Shown here piece by piece: positions 15,207 to 23,313 of a stretch of 34,397 nt of DNA. Positions within the stretch are counted from its first letter, which is position 1. Each line of letters opens with the position of its first letter. The notes under the pieces were generated by a model that made no database searches, was not told the DNA's origin, and saw nothing but the letters and a program-made list of their open reading frames with translations. This DNA comes from Aliishimia ponticola (lineage in GTDB: Bacteria; Pseudomonadota; Alphaproteobacteria; Rhodobacterales; Rhodobacteraceae): NCBI RefSeq assembly GCF_004803475.1, contig NZ_SRKY01000008.1:1-34397 (forward strand). The letters are read 5' to 3'. Position numbers and translations under genes: made by a program.

Positions 15207-15725
15207 TTATGCAGCTTCCGCCTTTTCCTCGATGGTCGAGAGGATGGAAGCAATGTTGCTTGCAGGTGCGCCAATCGCGCCGGCGATGTTGGAGGCAGGT
15301 GCGCCGATGCAGCCCGCGATGGAAGCGATAAGCTCCTCGCGCGACGGCAGTTTCGACACCGCTGTGACTCCAGCACGGTCCAGCACGTTGCCGTCCATGG
15401 CCCCACCGAGGATCACGAACTTGTCGTTCTCCTTGGCATAATCCTCGGCAACCTTCGCCGCAGCGACAGGATCCTCGGAATAGGTCATGACGGTCATACC
15501 CGTCAGCAGGTCACCCATCTCTTCGATGGACTTCCCAGCAAGGGCGATCTTGGCGAGCTTGTTCTTGGCAACACGAACTGACGCCTCGGCCTCACGGGCA
15601 CGAGCACGCAGATCTTGCATCTCAGCAACTGTCAGGCCGGTGTAGTGGGACACCACCACAACGCCAGAGCTTTCGAAGATTTGGCCGAGCTCGTCGACCA
15701 CTTTCTCTTTCTGGGCTCTATCCAC
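15207..15725 (-). CDS. rplJ: 50S ribosomal protein L10
   Basis: Base of the ribosomal stalk, binding 23S rRNA and L12 dimers. From a GTG at 15725 the product is 172 aa and begins V(M)[18 protein letters not shown], the form I know from related Roseobacters; GGAG lies at the right distance upstream. An in-frame ATG at 15752, nine codons earlier, also has a GGAGG, but that site lies in the arm of a hairpin (15743-15762). Conserved blocks include [26 protein letters not shown] and the C-terminal alanine-rich L12-binding helices. First gene of rplJL with its own promoter at 15961-15989; L10 normally represses this mRNA through the leader. Confidence 0.93.
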   Translation of the reverse strand: MDRAQKEKVVDELGQIFESSGVVVVSHYTGLTVAEMQDLRARAREAEASVRVAKNKLAKIALAGKSIEEMGDLLTGMTVMTYSEDPVAAAKVAEDYAKENDKFVILGGAMDGNVLDRAGVTAVSKLPSREELIASIAGCIGAPASNIAGAIGAPASNIASILSTIEEKAEAA

Positions 15726-15742
15726 AGTTTCACTCCAAGTGT

Positions 15743-15792
15743 GGAGGGCCATGCGACCCTCCGGCTCCTAGTTTCACCGGGCAATCGCCCGG
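15743..15792 (-). promoter_or_regulatory. rplJ leader hairpins
   Basis: Two perfect 6-bp inverted repeats: GGAGGG/CCCTCC (15743-15748 with 15757-15762), which folds over the upstream ATG and its ribosome-binding site, and CCGGGC/GCCCGG (15777-15782 with 15787-15792, four-base loop). In other bacteria L10-L12 binds the rplJ leader to repress translation; these stems are candidates for part of such a structure, by position only. Confidence 0.45.
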
Positions 15793-15960
15793 CAATCGGG
15801 TCCGTACGGGTCCAGCCAACTCGCCCCGGAACGGCATGTGGCCGACCCGAGAAATCTGGTCTCTTCCCGTCTCGGGCAGGATTTATGACGCAAAACGCCA
15901 CCCACCGTCTCGGACGAATCGTCAGGCCACAACGACTCATCGCGTGACCGGACGGGGGCG

Positions 15961-15989
15961 CAGATACCGGATGTGTGCCCAGTTGTGAA
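15961..15989 (-). promoter_or_regulatory. rplJL promoter
   Basis: TTCACA (15984-15989) and TATCTG (15961-15966) on the minus strand, spacer 17. It lies about 82 bases after the kinase stop and so gives rplJL transcription independent of both the signalling genes and rplKA. Confidence 0.6.
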
Positions 15990-16070
15990 GGGGTTTTCTT
16001 GCCTCGCATACCTGCGCCGAACATTTACCGCAGATTGCGCGGTTCGCGCAGCCTACGAGGCGGGACCGGT

Positions 16071-17885
16071 TCAGGCCGCTTCCGCCGGGCCACCTTTGTC
16101 GTAAGGCTCTGACAGATGGCGCGTCAACATGCGCAGAAGTGCGGCTTTCGACACCGGCTTGGCAAGCACTTCTTTCATTCCCGAGGCCAAATACTGTTCG
16201 ATCTGGTGGGGCATCGCGTTGGCCGTCACCCCGATGATGGGCGGGGCCACACGCCCGGCCTGTGCGCGATCGGCTAGGAATTTGCGTGTGGTCTGAACGC
16301 CATCCATGCCCGGCATCTGGATGTCCATCAGAACGATATCGGCGGGGTGTTGCGACAGATGGCGCAGTGCGTCCTCGCCACTTTCCGCTTCTGCGATCTC
16401 TGCCCCGAGGGGGGCGATGAACTTCTTCACGATTAAACGGTTTGTGCGGTTGTCATCGACGATCAGCACCTTGCGCCCGGACAAATCCGTCGCGTCCTGC
16501 GGGTCGGATTGAGCGCGCTTGGAGGTCGCCTTGTTCTGCGCGACTTCCTCCAGCGGCAGGATCATATCGAACCGTGCGCCGCGCCCCAGCGCGCTGGTCA
16601 GTTCCAATGATCCGCCCATCAGCCCGCAAATATCGCGCGAGATCGACAGCCCCAGCCCTGATCCGCCAAAGCGCCGACTGATCCCGGTATCGGCCTGGCC
16701 GAACGGTTCAAACACACGCGCCTGCGCGGCCTTGGCGATGCCCGGGCCGCTATCCTCGACCGAGATCGTCAGGATGCCATGCGCGGCGTCGGTGCCTTTT
16801 TTGTAATCGGCGGAAATGTGAACGTATCCGCTTTGCGTGAACTTGACCGCGTTGGACACGAGATTGTGGATCACCTGCCTGCATCGCCGTTCGTCCACGC
16901 GCAAGCATTCCGGGACGGAAGAGGACACCGTCAGGTCAAGCTCAAGCCCCTTGTCGCGGGCGGTTTCCAGATACAGCTCTCGCGCGGTGCGCAGGGCCGC
17001 ACGGATATCATGGTCGCCGAACTCCAACGCGAATTCCCCCGCTTCGATCTTGGCCAGGTCGAGCACGTCATTGATCGTCGTCAGCAGCAAGCCGCCGGAA
17101 TCCTGAATGATCCGGACGCTTTCGCGATTTTCCTCTGACAGGTTCTGATCCGCCAGATGCGACGCCATCCCCAAGATACCGTTAAGAGGGGTGCGGATTT
17201 CATGGCTGACGGTGGCGATGAAATCGGATTTGGCGCGGTTTGCGGTTTGCGCCGCCTCTTGCAATTGAACCGCGCGACGCTGCGCCAAGGCCGCGAAGTA
17301 CACTTCGGCCACAAGGTAGAGCACGATCGCGCTCAGCAGGCCGGCGATCATGATCTCCCCCCGCTGGCGCTGGATTTTCGCCGGGCGCGTGATCTCTGCA
17401 AGGCTTTCGAACCGGCTGTGGTTGAATTCGAACATCCACGCCTGACGCGTGGCGACGACCAATGGATCCAGCGAACTTGCCAACAGCTCAAGCTCCGCCG
17501 GTTCAAGCGGACCGGACCCGCCATACAGGATCGCGTCCGAGGAAGTCAGCCACTCGTGATAATCCTCAAGGACCTTGGTGATCATCGGCCTGTCTTTGAA
17601 ATCGATGGCCGCGACAACGCCAATCCGGCTCCACAGAACGTCGAACTGTTCATGCAAGTCCTCGCGGGTGTTCTGCCCGGCGCGGTGAAACGCAAAAGCG
17701 GTCATCAGCTTTTGCGCCTCATAGATCAATTCGCTGAACTTGTAGGTCGTCGCGCTGATCGAGAACACGATCTGCTGTTCGTTGTCCTGCAAATGGTTCC
17801 GATGCGAGGCAAGCATGACCAGCAGGACACCGCATAACGAAAGCGCCACGATAATTCGTTGAACAGGACCAAGCACTTTCGACAC
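16071..17885 (-). CDS. Hybrid sensor histidine kinase / response regulator receiver
   Basis: Membrane-bound hybrid kinase, 604 aa. Order: TM1 (about 9-26), a periplasmic sensor region of about 150 residues without a domain I recognise, TM2 (about 178-200), HisKA with SHEIRTPLNGI (phospho-acceptor H228), HATPase with N box HNLVSNAVKF (340-349), G1 DSGPGIA (378-384) and G2 GGSGLGLS (407-414), then a REC domain with acidic pair D477-D478, acceptor D521 (LMDIQMPGMDG) and K577 (AKPVS). The start is GTG at 17885 with only a weak ribosome-binding site. It begins 9 bases after the stop of the secreted protein upstream, so the two are almost certainly cotranscribed. No separate response regulator lies in the window; the REC may be the only output here or may feed a phosphotransfer protein elsewhere. 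Confidence 0.93.
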   Translation of the reverse strand: MSKVLGPVQRIIVALSLCGVLLVMLASHRNHLQDNEQQIVFSISATTYKFSELIYEAQKLMTAFAFHRAGQNTREDLHEQFDVLWSRIGVVAAIDFKDRPMITKVLEDYHEWLTSSDAILYGGSGPLEPAELELLASSLDPLVVATRQAWMFEFNHSRFESLAEITRPAKIQRQRGEIMIAGLLSAIVLYLVAEVYFAALAQRRAVQLQEAAQTANRAKSDFIATVSHEIRTPLNGILGMASHLADQNLSEENRESVRIIQDSGGLLLTTINDVLDLAKIEAGEFALEFGDHDIRAALRTARELYLETARDKGLELDLTVSSSVPECLRVDERRCRQVIHNLVSNAVKFTQSGYVHISADYKKGTDAAHGILTISVEDSGPGIAKAAQARVFEPFGQADTGISRRFGGSGLGLSISRDICGLMGGSLELTSALGRGARFDMILPLEEVAQNKATSKRAQSDPQDATDLSGRKVLIVDDNRTNRLIVKKFIAPLGAEIAEAESGEDALRHLSQHPADIVLMDIQMPGMDGVQTTRKFLADRAQAGRVAPPIIGVTANAMPHQIEQYLASGMKEVLAKPVSKAALLRMLTRHLSEPYDKGGPAEAA

Positions 17886-17894
17886 GCGGGCAAT

Positions 17895-18398
17895 TTACCT
17901 GACAGACAGGCGGTTCAGTTGCCAGATCATTTCGGTGTCGAACGGCTTTTCGCCTGCTTCGGCTTCCTCCAACGGATATACGACCCAGATCGGCCCCTTG
18001 TCGCGGACGCGCATGGGCTTTCCGTCATGGTCGAGGGCAAGGATGACATCGTGTTCGTCCGCGTGCCCCGTCGGGATCACGACGTAATAGTCATTGATCG
18101 CCGTTGCATGCAGCTTCGTGCCATCGGCGGCGACCGCCTCCAGCAAGGATGCCAGTGTTGGGCCGGCAAATCGCTGAAGCCCTTCAGTGAAGGACGTGTA
18201 GGTTTCCACCTCGCGCCAATCCAGCGCCTCGAGCATTTCGCGGTCGAAACGCGCGACACCATCGCCATTCGTGTTGCCGATCTGGCCGGACACTTCCAGA
18301 AGCACCCGCCCATGCGGCACCCCAAGCTGCGCAGCGTGCGCGGCAAAGGACGCCACCGCGATAAAACAGGCAATCCAAAATCCAAGAATCTGACGCAT
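17895..18398 (-). CDS. Secreted protein resembling a sulfite-oxidase-type molybdopterin domain
   Basis: 167-aa protein with a signal peptide (MRQILGFWIACF to SFAAHA, residues 1-22), so probably periplasmic. The mature part resembles a short oxidoreductase molybdopterin-binding domain: LLEVSGQIGNTN, a central LASLLEAVAADG, then INDYYVVIPTGHA and KGPIWVVYP. It has no cysteine after the signal peptide, so the cysteine that ligates molybdenum in sulfite oxidase is missing and redox catalysis is unlikely. The ATG at 18398 is preceded by GGAAAGGG and gives a clean signal peptide; the frame extends 14 codons further without one. It precedes the hybrid kinase by 9 bases, suggesting it senses or presents a ligand to the kinase. 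Family assignment is by pattern and moderate. Confidence 0.75.
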   Translation of the reverse strand: MRQILGFWIACFIAVASFAAHAAQLGVPHGRVLLEVSGQIGNTNGDGVARFDREMLEALDWREVETYTSFTEGLQRFAGPTLASLLEAVAADGTKLHATAINDYYVVIPTGHADEHDVILALDHDGKPMRVRDKGPIWVVYPLEEAEAGEKPFDTEMIWQLNRLSVR

Positions 18399-18440
18399 TC
18401 CATGACCCTTTCCGTCAATTTCAGGAAAGGCTACCTGCAC

Positions 18441-18452
18441 GAGATTAATCTC
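18441..18452. promoter_or_regulatory. 12-bp perfect palindrome upstream of the sensor operon
   Basis: GAGATTAATCTC is an exact palindrome 43 bases upstream of the ATG of the secreted protein and about 36 bases after the rplKA terminator. Position and symmetry suggest an operator for a dimeric DNA-binding protein. No clear -35/-10 pair could be settled beside it. Confidence 0.5.
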
Positions 18453-18489
18453 ACGTTTATGCTGTCCGATGCGCAGGCCCGGAAACGAA

Positions 18490-18516
18490 AAAAGCGGCCC
18501 GGGATGGGCCGCTTTT
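18490..18516 (-). terminator. Intrinsic terminator of rplKA
   Basis: Perfect 11-bp stem (arms 18490-18500 and 18506-18516, five-base loop, AAAGCGGCCC type) followed on the minus strand by six T. It starts about 22 bases after the rplA stop and separates rplKA from the sensor genes. Confidence 0.92.
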
Positions 18517-18538
18517 CCGAAACGTCTTGAAGAGTCTG

Positions 18539-19237
18539 TTACTCGGAGACCGCGTTTTCCACGTCGATGGAAACGCCCGGGCCCATTGTCGAGCTGATCG
18601 AGACTTTCTTCATGTAAGTGCCTTTTGCACCGGAGGGACGCGCACGGGCGACAGCACCGATGAAGGCACGGATGTTTTCGACCAGTTTGGCTTCGTCGAA
18701 GGACGCTTTGCCAACGCCCGCGTGGACGATGCCGCCTTTGACAGCTTTGAACTGGACTTCACCGCCCTTGGCAGCTTTGACCGCATCTGCGACATCCATG
18801 GTCACCGTGCCGACTTTCGGGTTCGGCATCAGGTTGCGCGGACCCAGAACCTTACCCAGACGGCCGACGATCGGCATCATGTCCGGCGTAGCGATGCAGC
18901 GATCGAATTCGATCGTGCCGCCTTGAACGGTTTCCATCAGGTCTTCTGCACCAACGATATCGGCGCCTGCTTCCTTGGCTTCGTCCGCCTTGGCACCGCG
19001 CGCAAACACGGCAACACGCACGTCTTTACCAGTGCCGTTCGGCAGGCCGATCACGCCGCGGACCATTTGGTCTGCGTGACGGATGTCGACACCGAGGTTC
19101 ATCGCGATTTCGACAGTTTCGTCGAATTTCGCATTGGCGTTGTTCTTGACCAGGCTTACCGCTTCCTCGACAGAGACGTTCTCTTTGCCGTCGAAAGCTT
19201 CGCGGGCCGCGCGGGTCCGTTTTCCAAGTTTTGCCAT
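18539..19237 (-). CDS. rplA: 50S ribosomal protein L1
   Basis: 23S rRNA-binding protein of the mobile L1 stalk; in many bacteria also the translational repressor of the rplKA mRNA. The product is 232 aa, full length: [18 protein letters not shown] at the N terminus, [39 protein letters not shown], and the conserved [16 protein letters not shown] loop. Its ATG is one base after the rplK stop, so the two are translationally coupled. A terminator follows. Confidence 0.98.
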   Translation of the reverse strand: MAKLGKRTRAAREAFDGKENVSVEEAVSLVKNNANAKFDETVEIAMNLGVDIRHADQMVRGVIGLPNGTGKDVRVAVFARGAKADEAKEAGADIVGAEDLMETVQGGTIEFDRCIATPDMMPIVGRLGKVLGPRNLMPNPKVGTVTMDVADAVKAAKGGEVQFKAVKGGIVHAGVGKASFDEAKLVENIRAFIGAVARARPSGAKGTYMKKVSISSTMGPGVSIDVENAVSE

Positions 19238-19238
19238 C

Positions 19239-19664
19239 TTACTTCACCTCGATGCCCATGGAGCGGGCAGAACCCAGGATGATCTGCATCGCCGCTTCAA
19301 CGTCGTTGGCGTTCAGATCTTTCATTTTCGCTTCGGCGATTTCGCGCACTTGCGCGGCCGTCACGGTGCCAACGGTTTCACGCGAAGGCGTCTTCGCACC
19401 GGATTTCACCTTGGCTGCCTTTTTCAGGTAGTAAGACGCGGGGGGCGTCTTGATGTCCATGGTGAAGGACTTGTCCTGGTAGTAGGTGATCACGGTCGGG
19501 CACGGCGCACCGGGCTCCATTTCCTGCGTCTTGGCGTTGAACGCCTTGCAGAATTCCATGATGTTGATGCCGCGCTGACCGAGCGCCGGACCAACCGGCG
19601 GGGACGGGTTTGCTTGACCGGCGGGCACCTGCAATTTCATGGTGCCGGCAAGTTTCTTGGCCAT
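19239..19664 (-). CDS. rplK: 50S ribosomal protein L11
   Basis: Component of the GTPase-associated centre, binding the 1070 region of 23S rRNA and needed for stringent-response sensing. The product is 141 aa: the proline-rich N-terminal motif [19 protein letters not shown], the linker [13 protein letters not shown], and the C-terminal RNA-binding part with [12 protein letters not shown] and [10 protein letters not shown]. The ATG at 19664 has AGGAG eight bases upstream; the open frame above it is not conserved. First gene of rplKA, promoter at 19790-19818. In most bacteria rplK follows nusG directly; here a sulfatase gene intervenes. Confidence 0.98.
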   Translation of the reverse strand: MAKKLAGTMKLQVPAGQANPSPPVGPALGQRGINIMEFCKAFNAKTQEMEPGAPCPTVITYYQDKSFTMDIKTPPASYYLKKAAKVKSGAKTPSRETVGTVTAAQVREIAEAKMKDLNANDVEAAMQIILGSARSMGIEVK

Positions 19665-19789
19665 GAGCCAATCTCCTTTTCTCAACTCCCCCGAAACGCG
19701 TTCCGGTGGATATATGTGATGTGGTCAGGTCCGAACGGCGCGCCGCTCTCGCCTCCCAACTTGGATCACCCGCAAAGGGATGAGCGCGC

Positions 19790-19818
19790 CCGATACTACC
19801 GGAACGCTACGATTGCAA
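19790..19818 (-). promoter_or_regulatory. rplKA promoter
   Basis: TTGCAA (19813-19818) and TATCGG (19790-19795) on the minus strand, 17 bases apart, starting 16 bases after the sulfatase stop. It gives a leader of about 120 bases before rplK. No terminator separates the sulfatase from this promoter, so read-through into rplKA is possible. Confidence 0.6.
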
Positions 19819-19834
19819 GTGATTCTGGCCCGGC

Positions 19835-21175
19835 CTAGCTATACTGGCCGTCGAAGGCGGGACGCTTTTCGATCTGCATCCCATATGCGCGGGCTGTCTC
19901 GATCAGGATGTCCTGCACTTTGTTGAAGTCCGGGTGGTGGCGACCAAGGTCCTTTGTCTGCCACCAATCCCGTGTGACGTCATAAAATTCGGTGTTTCCG
20001 TCTTCATATTGGATCATCCGGTAGTCGCCCGCCCGCACAGCCACGCTGCCATTGTGAAAGGTCGGCACGGGGCGGTCCGGGTCGGGGGCCGCGCCCTCGA
20101 CCTTGGGACGGAGCGAACGGCCCACGCAGTTGTCCAGCGGCGGCAACCCGGAATAATCCAGCACCGTTGGGCCCAGATCGATCAAGGCCACCGGGTCGCG
20201 ACGGACTTGCGGATCGGCGCGTGATGGATCGTGGATGATCAAGGGCACGGCGCAGACCTGCTCCCACAGGGTGGACTTGCGGAAGCGGGCGCGGTCGCCC
20301 AGATGCATCCCGTGATCGGACAGGATCACAACCACGGTATTGTCGGCAAAACGCGACGTTTTCAGCGTGTTCCAGACCTTGCCGAGGTAATGATCCACAT
20401 GGGTATAGGCGGCGAAATAGTTGCGCACACTCCGGCGCCATCGCTGATCGTTCACATCGAAATTCGACACCATCGTTTCCGAGGTGAAGTCGGTTTCGGA
20501 AAAGCCCGCGCCCCATTCGGCCGGTTTCACAAAAAATCGATCCGGGTACATCTCCTTGTAGCGCAACGGCGTGATGAACGGCGCGTGCGGGCCGTAGAAC
20601 CCGACCTCCCGATAGAACGGCGCATCGCCCTTGTATTCGGTGATGAACCTTTCGAACGATTGGGCGGAATGCGCATCGTGGTAATAGCCGTCATCCGCCG
20701 GATCGGTGGTCACAATGCCGCCCGCATGCCCGCCAAGACGTTTCTGCGCCTTGTGGGCGGGCAACTTCTTATCGATACGGAAACCCTTGCGCTCGTCGGA
20801 ATAGAGCACCTTGTGGATGGGCTTTGGCAGGGGCTTGTACCCGTGGTGGACCTTGCCCCCGGACGAGCAGAAGTAACCGTTCTCTTTCAGCAGATAGGGC
20901 CACATCTTTTGCGGCGGAACGACATCGAAAATGCTGGTTTTGTTGTCATAGACCCCGGTTTGCGGCGGCGCGCGGCCCGACATGAAGCTGGACCGGGACG
21001 GCCCGCATAGCGGCGACTGACAATAGGCGGACAAGAACGCGGTGGATTGCGCGCATACCCGGTCGAAATTCGGGGTCTGCAAAACCTCGCGGAACACGGT
21101 CTTGTAGTGCCAGTACGACACTGCATCATCGAGGCTGATGACGACGATATTCTTACGGTCCTGCCCCGATGCCAT
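19835..21175 (-). CDS. Sulfatase (alkaline-phosphatase superfamily, iduronate-2-sulfatase-like)
   Basis: Predicted formylglycine-dependent sulfatase, 446 aa, hydrolysing a sulfate ester. Seen in order: metal-binding D16-D17 in VVISLDDAVSYW, the modification site C57 in CGPSRSSFMSGR (C-x-P-S-R plus the following GR), GGKVHHG near 107-112, GPHAPF near 195-200, and SDHGMHLGD (286-294), whose D and H complete the metal site. Overall layout resembles the iduronate-2-sulfatase group; the natural substrate is unknown. No signal peptide follows from the ATG at 21175, so it looks cytoplasmic. The ribosome-binding site is weak, and the start lies only 37 bases after the nusG terminator stem, leaving little room for a promoter. 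Activity would need a formylglycine-generating enzyme, not present in the window. Confidence 0.88.
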   Translation of the reverse strand: MASGQDRKNIVVISLDDAVSYWHYKTVFREVLQTPNFDRVCAQSTAFLSAYCQSPLCGPSRSSFMSGRAPPQTGVYDNKTSIFDVVPPQKMWPYLLKENGYFCSSGGKVHHGYKPLPKPIHKVLYSDERKGFRIDKKLPAHKAQKRLGGHAGGIVTTDPADDGYYHDAHSAQSFERFITEYKGDAPFYREVGFYGPHAPFITPLRYKEMYPDRFFVKPAEWGAGFSETDFTSETMVSNFDVNDQRWRRSVRNYFAAYTHVDHYLGKVWNTLKTSRFADNTVVVILSDHGMHLGDRARFRKSTLWEQVCAVPLIIHDPSRADPQVRRDPVALIDLGPTVLDYSGLPPLDNCVGRSLRPKVEGAAPDPDRPVPTFHNGSVAVRAGDYRMIQYEDGNTEFYDVTRDWWQTKDLGRHHPDFNKVQDILIETARAYGMQIEKRPAFDGQYS

Positions 21176-21212
21176 GCCTGCGCGTTGCCCTTGTTCTTGC
21201 CTTGAAACGCAA

Positions 21213-21236
21213 ATTGCCCGCAACAGGGCGGGCAAT
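21213..21236 (-). terminator. Probable nusG terminator
   Basis: Perfect 9-bp stem (ATTGCCCGC at 21213-21221 with 21228-21236, six-base loop) followed on the minus strand by TTTGCGTTT, about 43 bases after the nusG stop. The T tract is interrupted, so some read-through into the sulfatase gene is plausible. Confidence 0.7.
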
Positions 21237-21278
21237 CAAGGCTAAGCTTCAGCGAAAAACAGGGTGTGATCAGGCAGA

Positions 21279-21812
21279 TCAGCCCTGCTTGGTGACCTGA
21301 GTGAATTCCAGTTCGACCGGTGTTTCGCGGCCAAAGATGGACACGGAAACCTTGAGCCGCTGGTTGTCGTCGTCGACCTCTTCGATCATGCCGTCGAAAT
21401 CTTCGAACGGGCCATCGTTGACTTTGACCTTCTCGCCGACCTCGTAATGGATCAGCGTCCGCGGCGATTCTTCGCCTTCCTGCACACGGTTCAGGATCGC
21501 GTTCACCTCAGCATCGCGCATCGGCATCGGGCGGCCTTGCGGGCCCAGAAAACCTGTGACGCGGTTGATCGAGTTGATCAGGTGATAGCCGCGATCCGAC
21601 ATTTCCATGTGGACCAGAACGTAACCGGGCATAAAGCGCTTTTCAGTCGTGACCTTCTTGCCGCGACGGACTTCGATCACTTCTTCGGTCGGGACGAGAA
21701 CCTCGTCGATTTCGTTCTCAAGACCCTGCTCTTCCGCTGTCGTCCGGATCTGTTCCGCAATCTTCTTTTCGAAATTGGACAGAACGCTGACTGAATACCA
21801 CCGCTTCGCCAT
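21279..21812 (-). CDS. nusG: Transcription termination/antitermination protein NusG
   Basis: Processivity factor that binds RNA polymerase through its NGN domain and Rho or ribosomal protein S10 through its KOW domain. The product is 177 aa, full length. It begins [20 protein letters not shown], has [12 protein letters not shown] and NRVTGFLG in the NGN domain, and [20 protein letters not shown] in the KOW domain. The ATG at 21812 is preceded by GAGG and matches the family start; an ATG three codons earlier is less likely. It follows secE by about 220 bases, a gap that contains one stem-loop. Confidence 0.97.
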   Translation of the reverse strand: MAKRWYSVSVLSNFEKKIAEQIRTTAEEQGLENEIDEVLVPTEEVIEVRRGKKVTTEKRFMPGYVLVHMEMSDRGYHLINSINRVTGFLGPQGRPMPMRDAEVNAILNRVQEGEESPRTLIHYEVGEKVKVNDGPFEDFDGMIEEVDDDNQRLKVSVSIFGRETPVELEFTQVTKQG

Positions 21813-21992
21813 AGGCCTCAATCTTCCCTTGCTTCGACCGCGCCACGCCGTGGCTGGTCCTGTTCTCGGTGCCGGGACGAGCCTCGTCTCCGACTTTGCT
21901 CCCTCATGTAAAATCGGCGTGTAACTCGAATCGCCACACGCCGCACATCTTAGGAGAGGATTGCCGGATATACCGGCATCAACAAATGATCA

Positions 21993-22015
21993 AGGGCGCG
22001 GGTGACTTGCGCCCT
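21993..22015 (-). promoter_or_regulatory. Stem-loop between secE and nusG
   Basis: Perfect 7-bp stem AGGGCGC (21993-21999 with 22009-22015, nine-base loop) about 17 bases after the secE stop. The sequence after it on the minus strand (TTGATCATTTGTT) is only moderately T-rich, so it may be a leaky terminator. The rest of the 220-base gap holds no gene; a weak CTTGAT / TATATC pair with a 16-base spacer could be an internal nusG promoter. Confidence 0.4.
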
Positions 22016-22031
22016 GCCCTTCGGGTGCGGA

Positions 22032-22223
22032 TCAGCCGAAAATGCTGAGCACGCCGCGCAGGCCGCCACGAATGCCAAGGTCCACCAAAGCGAAGAAAAT
22101 CGCCGTCAGCGTTGCCATGATGAAGACCATGACCGTGGTCAGCATGACTTCCCGGCGCGTCGGCCAGACGATCTTGGCGATCTCGGCGCGGGTTTGCTGG
22201 ATGAATTGGAACGGATTGGCCAC
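22032..22223 (-). CDS. secE: Preprotein translocase subunit SecE
   Basis: Essential clamp of the SecYEG channel in the inner membrane. The product is 63 aa from a GTG at 22223: V(M)ANPFQFIQQTRAEIAKIVW, with the family signature IVWPTRREVMLTTVMV and a single transmembrane helix (about residues 29-50). The short one-helix form is usual in alphaproteobacteria. The frame is open 19 codons upstream, but that part is basic and unlike SecE, and the GTG has AGGCAGG-type complementarity upstream. Its promoter at 22259-22287 places it first in the secE-nusG unit. Confidence 0.94.
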   Translation of the reverse strand: MANPFQFIQQTRAEIAKIVWPTRREVMLTTVMVFIMATLTAIFFALVDLGIRGGLRGVLSIFG

Positions 22224-22258
22224 GGATGCCTGCCTTTGCTGGGAAACCTGTTTCCGGC

Positions 22259-22287
22259 GATGTAACCGCGGGATCGGCAAAGATCAA
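22259..22287 (-). promoter_or_regulatory. secE-nusG promoter
   Basis: TTGATC (22282-22287) and TACATC (22259-22264) on the minus strand with a 17-base spacer, between the stop of the upstream membrane-protein gene (22311) and the secE GTG. The secE unit therefore keeps its own promoter next to the accessory block. Confidence 0.65.
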
Positions 22288-22310
22288 GCGGCGCGGCCCA
22301 AAGCCTGTGG

Positions 22311-23081
22311 TCACCCGTTGCTTTGCAGGCGCGCAAGCCGTTCGGTGACGGCGGCGTCATGCGCGTTCTTGCGGGCGTCACGTTCGCTTTGGAAATTCGC
22401 GAAGTCCGGCATGTAGAGCGCATCCACCGTCCCGTCAGGAAAGCAGTCCAAGGCCAGATCCCACCGGCACGCGACAGAATCGAGCCATCTGAACAGGGTT
22501 TTGCCCTGCTCCGGGTGCCGCGCGGCAAAGCGTGCGGTCTGCCGGGCCACGGTCTCCCAGACGCTGTCGCTTCCGAAAGCAAGGAAGATGCCAGCGATCA
22601 CTGTCAGAAACAGAACGAACAGCAGGAACATCAGCGCGGGCATGAGCACGACCAGCAGCAACAGGGCCGCCGCGACCAGCCGGCCACCTGTGACATGCTG
22701 GCGCAAACCGCCCCCATCAAGGCGGGGAATACCCCCCAGCAGGTTCTTGGCGCGCGGTTTGGGCGATGCCGTGGCCGTGGCTGCGCTTGGTGCCGGATCG
22801 GCAAGACCGGCCACGGGCTGCGATTTTTGTGGAGGCTGAGGCGCGTCAGCCGCGCAAGGGCGTTCAACGATTGGGGCCACGCCGCGCTGGTCAGTCAGGG
22901 GCTTTGCCGTTTCGCCATGAAATTGTTCGCTGGTTTGCGCCGCGTCGGTTGGGGCAGCGTCCGTGTCCCTTTGCCGCGTGGAGTTAAGTGGATCGAACTC
23001 GTCGGCGTGTTCCGCTAGAAGATTCTTGATTGCCTTCATCGTCACCGCATCGCGATGACCGTCAGATTTCCCTTGCACCAT
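22311..23081 (-). CDS. Hypothetical membrane protein
   Basis: 256-aa protein of no family I recognise. Residues 1-125 are hydrophilic, rich in Ala, Pro, Gln and Thr and probably disordered. Residues about 132-170 form a long hydrophobic stretch (RLVAAALLLLVVLMPALMF and the following helix), giving one or two membrane segments. The C-terminal 85 residues are soluble, with WLDSVACRWDLALDCFPDG and a charged last helix. The ATG at 23081 has GAGGG just upstream; a second ATG fourteen codons in (23039) is an alternative. It lies upstream of secE on the same strand, separated by the secE promoter, and seems independent of the catabolic operon before it. Confidence 0.7.
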   Translation of the reverse strand: MVQGKSDGHRDAVTMKAIKNLLAEHADEFDPLNSTRQRDTDAAPTDAAQTSEQFHGETAKPLTDQRGVAPIVERPCAADAPQPPQKSQPVAGLADPAPSAATATASPKPRAKNLLGGIPRLDGGGLRQHVTGGRLVAAALLLLVVLMPALMFLLFVLFLTVIAGIFLAFGSDSVWETVARQTARFAARHPEQGKTLFRWLDSVACRWDLALDCFPDGTVDALYMPDFANFQSERDARKNAHDAAVTERLARLQSNG

Positions 23082-23313
23082 AGTCCCTCACACCACCAAA
23101 CGTCTCACCCATCCAGCGAAAGCCCCCCGCCCATCGGCGCAGCAGGTGCGCACCAGACAAGTTTCAGTCGCCGTGTCGTCAATTTTCCCCTCGTTTAAGG
23201 CAAAATTGGGGCAAACCGGCGGTGCAACTATGGCGGGAACCCCTTTCCCCCTAAGCGGGCGAAACAGTGCCGCGCTTATCGGCGCATTGTTCACGGGAAA
23301 TGTGACGCCTGCC

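Larger units (their letters stand above)
15726..16070 (-). other. Promoter and leader region of rplJL
   Basis: About 345 bases between the histidine kinase stop and rplJ. In the minus direction it contains a small perfect hairpin (16036-16050, 6-bp stem, no T run; at best a weak terminator of the kinase operon), the rplJ promoter, and a leader of about 230 bases with at least two hairpins near its 3' end. No gene is supported here. Confidence 0.6.
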
